Origin: Ornithinimicrobium sp. F0845
GTDB lineage: Bacteria > Actinomycetota > Actinomycetes > Actinomycetales > Dermatophilaceae
Direction: 5' to 3'
Assembly: GCF_023015765.1 (NCBI RefSeq)
Contig: NZ_JALKAL010000015.1
Span: 40,550 to 104,549 of the forward strand
Length of the DNA: 64,000 bases
In this document: positions 62,584 to 64,000 of the stretch, piece after piece
Layout of the letters: each line of letters begins with the position of its first letter
How positions within the stretch are numbered: the stretch's first letter is position 1
The notes under the pieces: generated by a model
The model's database searches: none
Seen by the model: only the letters and a program-made list of their open reading frames with translations
What the model was told of the DNA's origin: nothing
Made by a program: the position numbers and the translations under genes

Positions 62584-62938
62584 ATGACGACGGTAACCGA
62601 CCACGACGCTTACATCGCCGCAGCGCGAGCCCTTTCAGCCCGCGCTGGAACGGTTGCGCGCGACGCTGACCCGGGCCCTGCCGGAGGCCGAAGAGATCGT
62701 GGCCTACAACATGCCGGGTTTCAGGATCGGCGGCTCGGTGGTAGCGAGCTATGCGGCGTTCAACAAGCAGTGCGGGCTGTATCTCCTTCCAGGCACACTC
62801 TCCCAACACGCAGAAGAGATCGCAGCCGCCGGTCTGAAGGCGACTAAGACCGGCATCACCTTCTCGCTGGCCAAACCGATCCCGGATGATCTCGTCGAAC
62901 GGGTGGCGCGGACAGCGCGAAAGCAGGCTGAGGCCTGA
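62584..62938 (+). pseudogene. DUF1801 (YdhG-like) protein gene with a frameshift
   Basis: The start (MTTVTDHDAYIAAA, from ATG 62584) and the rest (PFQPALERLRATLTRALPEAEE, then VAYNMPGFRI) are both DUF1801 sequence but lie in different frames. A one-base shift between about 62618 and 62632 joins them. The C-terminal part is otherwise intact (YLLPGTLSQHAEEIAAAGLKATKTGITF) and ends at 62938. It would be about 118 residues without the shift. Base composition is less GC-rich than the core region. A sequencing error cannot be excluded. Confidence 0.8.
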
Positions 62939-63081
62939 CTGCTCAGACTGGTCCACCGACCTCGTCGGCGCGAGCGAACTGCGGCAGATGAGTGCGTCAC
63001 GGGCGGCGAGCTGGCGCATATGGCGGCTGACGACCAGCGGCACGCTCGAGCGGTCTCGTTGGCCTTGCGGCGCGCAGCATG

Positions 63082-63099
63082 TGTCAACTACAGTTAACA
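63082..63099. promoter_or_regulatory. Imperfect palindrome in front of the toxin-antitoxin genes
   Basis: TGTCAACT-AC-AGTTAACA has complementary arms except for one position. It ends one base before the toxin's start codon. Antitoxins of this type repress their own operon, so an operator role is likely. Confidence 0.5.
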
Positions 63100-63100
63100 T

Positions 63101-63405
63101 GTGGTGGAAGTCATCCGATCAGCGACGTTCGACCAATGGCTGACCAAGTTGAGGGACCAGCGTGCGGCCGCGCGCGTGCTGATCCGGATTAACCGGCTCG
63201 CGGCAGGCGACCCTGGCGACGTCAAGCCCGTCGGAAAGGGCGTCTCCGAGCTGAGAGTCAACTTCGGCCCGGCTATCGCATCTACTACCTGCACCACGGC
63301 CACCAGGTCGTCCTGCTCCTGACCGGCGGCGACAAGTCCACCCAGGATGCGGACATCCGCAAGGCCCACCTGATCGCCGCCGAAAGGAGAAGGAACCGAT
63401 CATGA
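63101..63405 (+). pseudogene. HigB/RelE-type toxin gene broken by a one-base frameshift
   Basis: From GTG 63101 (or 63104) the protein reads VEVIRSATFDQWLTKLRDQRAAARVL, then RLAAGDPGDVKPVGKGVSELRVNFGP. This is the addiction-module killer (HigB-like) core. At about 63266-63275 the frame breaks. One extra G would restore GYRIYYLHHG, then VVLLLTGGDKSTQ and the end IAAERRRNRS-stop at 63405. The stop overlaps the antitoxin ATG, as expected for the intact operon. It is therefore either a recently inactivated toxin or a homopolymer sequencing error (CCCGG versus CCCGGG). Confidence 0.82.
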
Positions 63406-63698
63406 CCAACGAGACGTTTGCCCCGTTCGACAGTGCGGATTACCTCAACACGTTCGACGACGTGCCCGCCTACCTAGAAGCAGTCCTCGAGAACGCCGAG
63501 GACGACCCGAAGGTCATCGCGGCGGCGCTCGGTGCCATCGCTCGCTCCCGCAACTTGAGCGAGATCGCACGACAGGCCGGGATGAGCCGGGAAGGTCTCT
63601 ACAAGGCACTCTCCGCGGACGGCAATCCCACGCTCGCAACCGTCGTGAAAGTCGCACACGCACTCGGCCTTCGGCTGCACTTCGAAGCCATCGCGTAA
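63402..63698 (+). CDS. Addiction-module antidote protein (HigA-like)
   Basis: A 98-residue antitoxin. The N-terminal part FDSADYLNTFDDVPAYLEAVLE and DPKVIAAALGAIARSRNLSEIA match the 'putative addiction module antidote' family. The HTH is RNLSEIARQAGMSREGLYKALS with the end GNPTLATVVKVAHALGLRLHFEA. It binds the partner toxin and the operon promoter. ATG 63402 overlaps the toxin's stop. It is intact, whereas the toxin gene is frameshifted, so any antitoxin activity here has no active partner in this window. Confidence 0.88.
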   Translation: MTNETFAPFDSADYLNTFDDVPAYLEAVLENAEDDPKVIAAALGAIARSRNLSEIARQAGMSREGLYKALSADGNPTLATVVKVAHALGLRLHFEAIA

Positions 63699-63848
63699 GG
63701 GCTGCGCAGTCTCCAGCAGCGACGTCCCCATTGCGGCCATTGTGCGAGCGTCCCTCGCGGCGAAATGACGCACCCCTGCCCGGCCCCGTCGCGCTCTTGG
63801 ACGCGCTGGTTCCGGGCCTGGAGTAGGGCGGCGGCATCGTGCTTAAGT

Positions 63849-64000
63849 GGCTCTTTCCAAACGAGGGTGTAGCGGTGGTGTGATCGGCGGCGGGTCGCTG
63901 CGGGGGTGAGGGTCGAGGTCTTCCGATGATGGGAGTTCTCACACAGCCCTCGATCTGGAAGACCTCGACGTGCCTGACTGTGAGTGTATGGGTGGCTGGT
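63849..64000 (+). mobile_element. Left end of a probable ISL3-family insertion sequence (cut by window edge)
   Basis: GGCTCTTTCC at 63849-63858 matches the GGCTCTT start typical of ISL3-family inverted repeats (compare corynebacterial IS31831). A 13-bp perfect inverted repeat follows: GTCGAGGTCTTCC (63912-63924) and GGAAGACCTCGAC (63957-63969), forming a hairpin that ends right before a possible start codon. Such hairpins can block read-through into transposases. The right end and target duplication are outside the window. Between 63699 and 63848 I see no gene. Confidence 0.5.
63970..64000 (+). CDS. Possible transposase start, truncated by window edge
   Basis: GTG 63970 opens a frame reading MPDCECMGGW to the window end. 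Ten codons are too few to assign. The call rests only on its place behind the ISL3-like terminal repeat and hairpin. Confidence 0.3.
   Translation, partial: MPDCECMGGW

Noticed and set aside
62582..63100. Minus-strand 172-codon ORF with a VPLVVSRHMRQLAARD segment
   Set aside because: I considered a helix-turn-helix protein, but most of the frame is antisense of the DUF1801 gene and no domain is convincing.

Overview
The window is very GC-rich (I estimate about 70%, not counted), with tight gene packing, many 4-bp stop/start overlaps, GTG starts and leaderless promoters. Gene content points to a Gram-positive actinobacterium: CarD, a single-subunit SdhC with SdhA and SdhB, protein O-mannosyltransferase, the metG-tatD-rsmA-ispE-ABC-F order, and a galU-moeA-moaC-rimJ-sepX block. 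I would guess Micrococcales, perhaps near Intrasporangiaceae/Ornithinimicrobium. Family level is inference.

Layout. 1-1548 is the 3' part of a TPM-domain membrane protein. 1739-3583 holds a duplicated, decayed pth fragment, an XRE-MNT/HEPN toxin-antitoxin pair and the 3' part of intact pth. From 11237 down to 3213 a minus-strand run encodes a flavin monooxygenase, a BASS transporter, an epimerase, GlmU, PRPP synthetase, a DUF1697 protein, L25 and peptidyl-tRNA hydrolase. 11.4-17.3 kb holds CarD, an acyl-CoA synthetase, a YjbR-like protein, tRNA-Gln and three regulators (TetR, MarR, PadR). 17.3-25.6 kb is the MetG/TatD/RsmA/IspE/ABC-F block, interrupted by a DUF4282 protein and superoxide dismutase. 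25.8-33.3 kb has a DUF4126 protein, a small lipoprotein, RsmI, succinate dehydrogenase and a protein O-mannosyltransferase.

33.7-37.5 kb is an overlapping operon: ornithine carbamoyltransferase, two bacterial PH-domain membrane proteins and a TPR protein. Then come AlkA, a P-type ATPase, formate-THF ligase, a membrane protein, tRNA-Ala and an aldo/keto reductase. 46.4-53.4 kb has a PolA-like exonuclease/polymerase and the galU-moeA/glp-moaC-rimJ-sepX/glpR block, with 5-formyl-THF cyclo-ligase divergent. 53.4-61.8 kb has a penicillin acylase-family protein, FmdB, a SAF protein, MscL and a large helicase-nuclease-like protein with degenerate ATPase motifs. After tRNA-Arg(CCU) at 61955-62027 the sequence becomes accessory: a frameshifted DUF1801 gene, a frameshifted HigB-type toxin with intact antitoxin, and the left end of a probable ISL3-family element.

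The most notable observations are a short DNA word, AGTATGCC, strongly over-represented in all reading frames and between genes; the toxin-antitoxin pair sitting between two pth copies; a probable gephyrin-like divisome pair (MoeA/Glp with SepX/GlpR); the degenerate helicase-nuclease; and several minisatellite-encoded protein tails.
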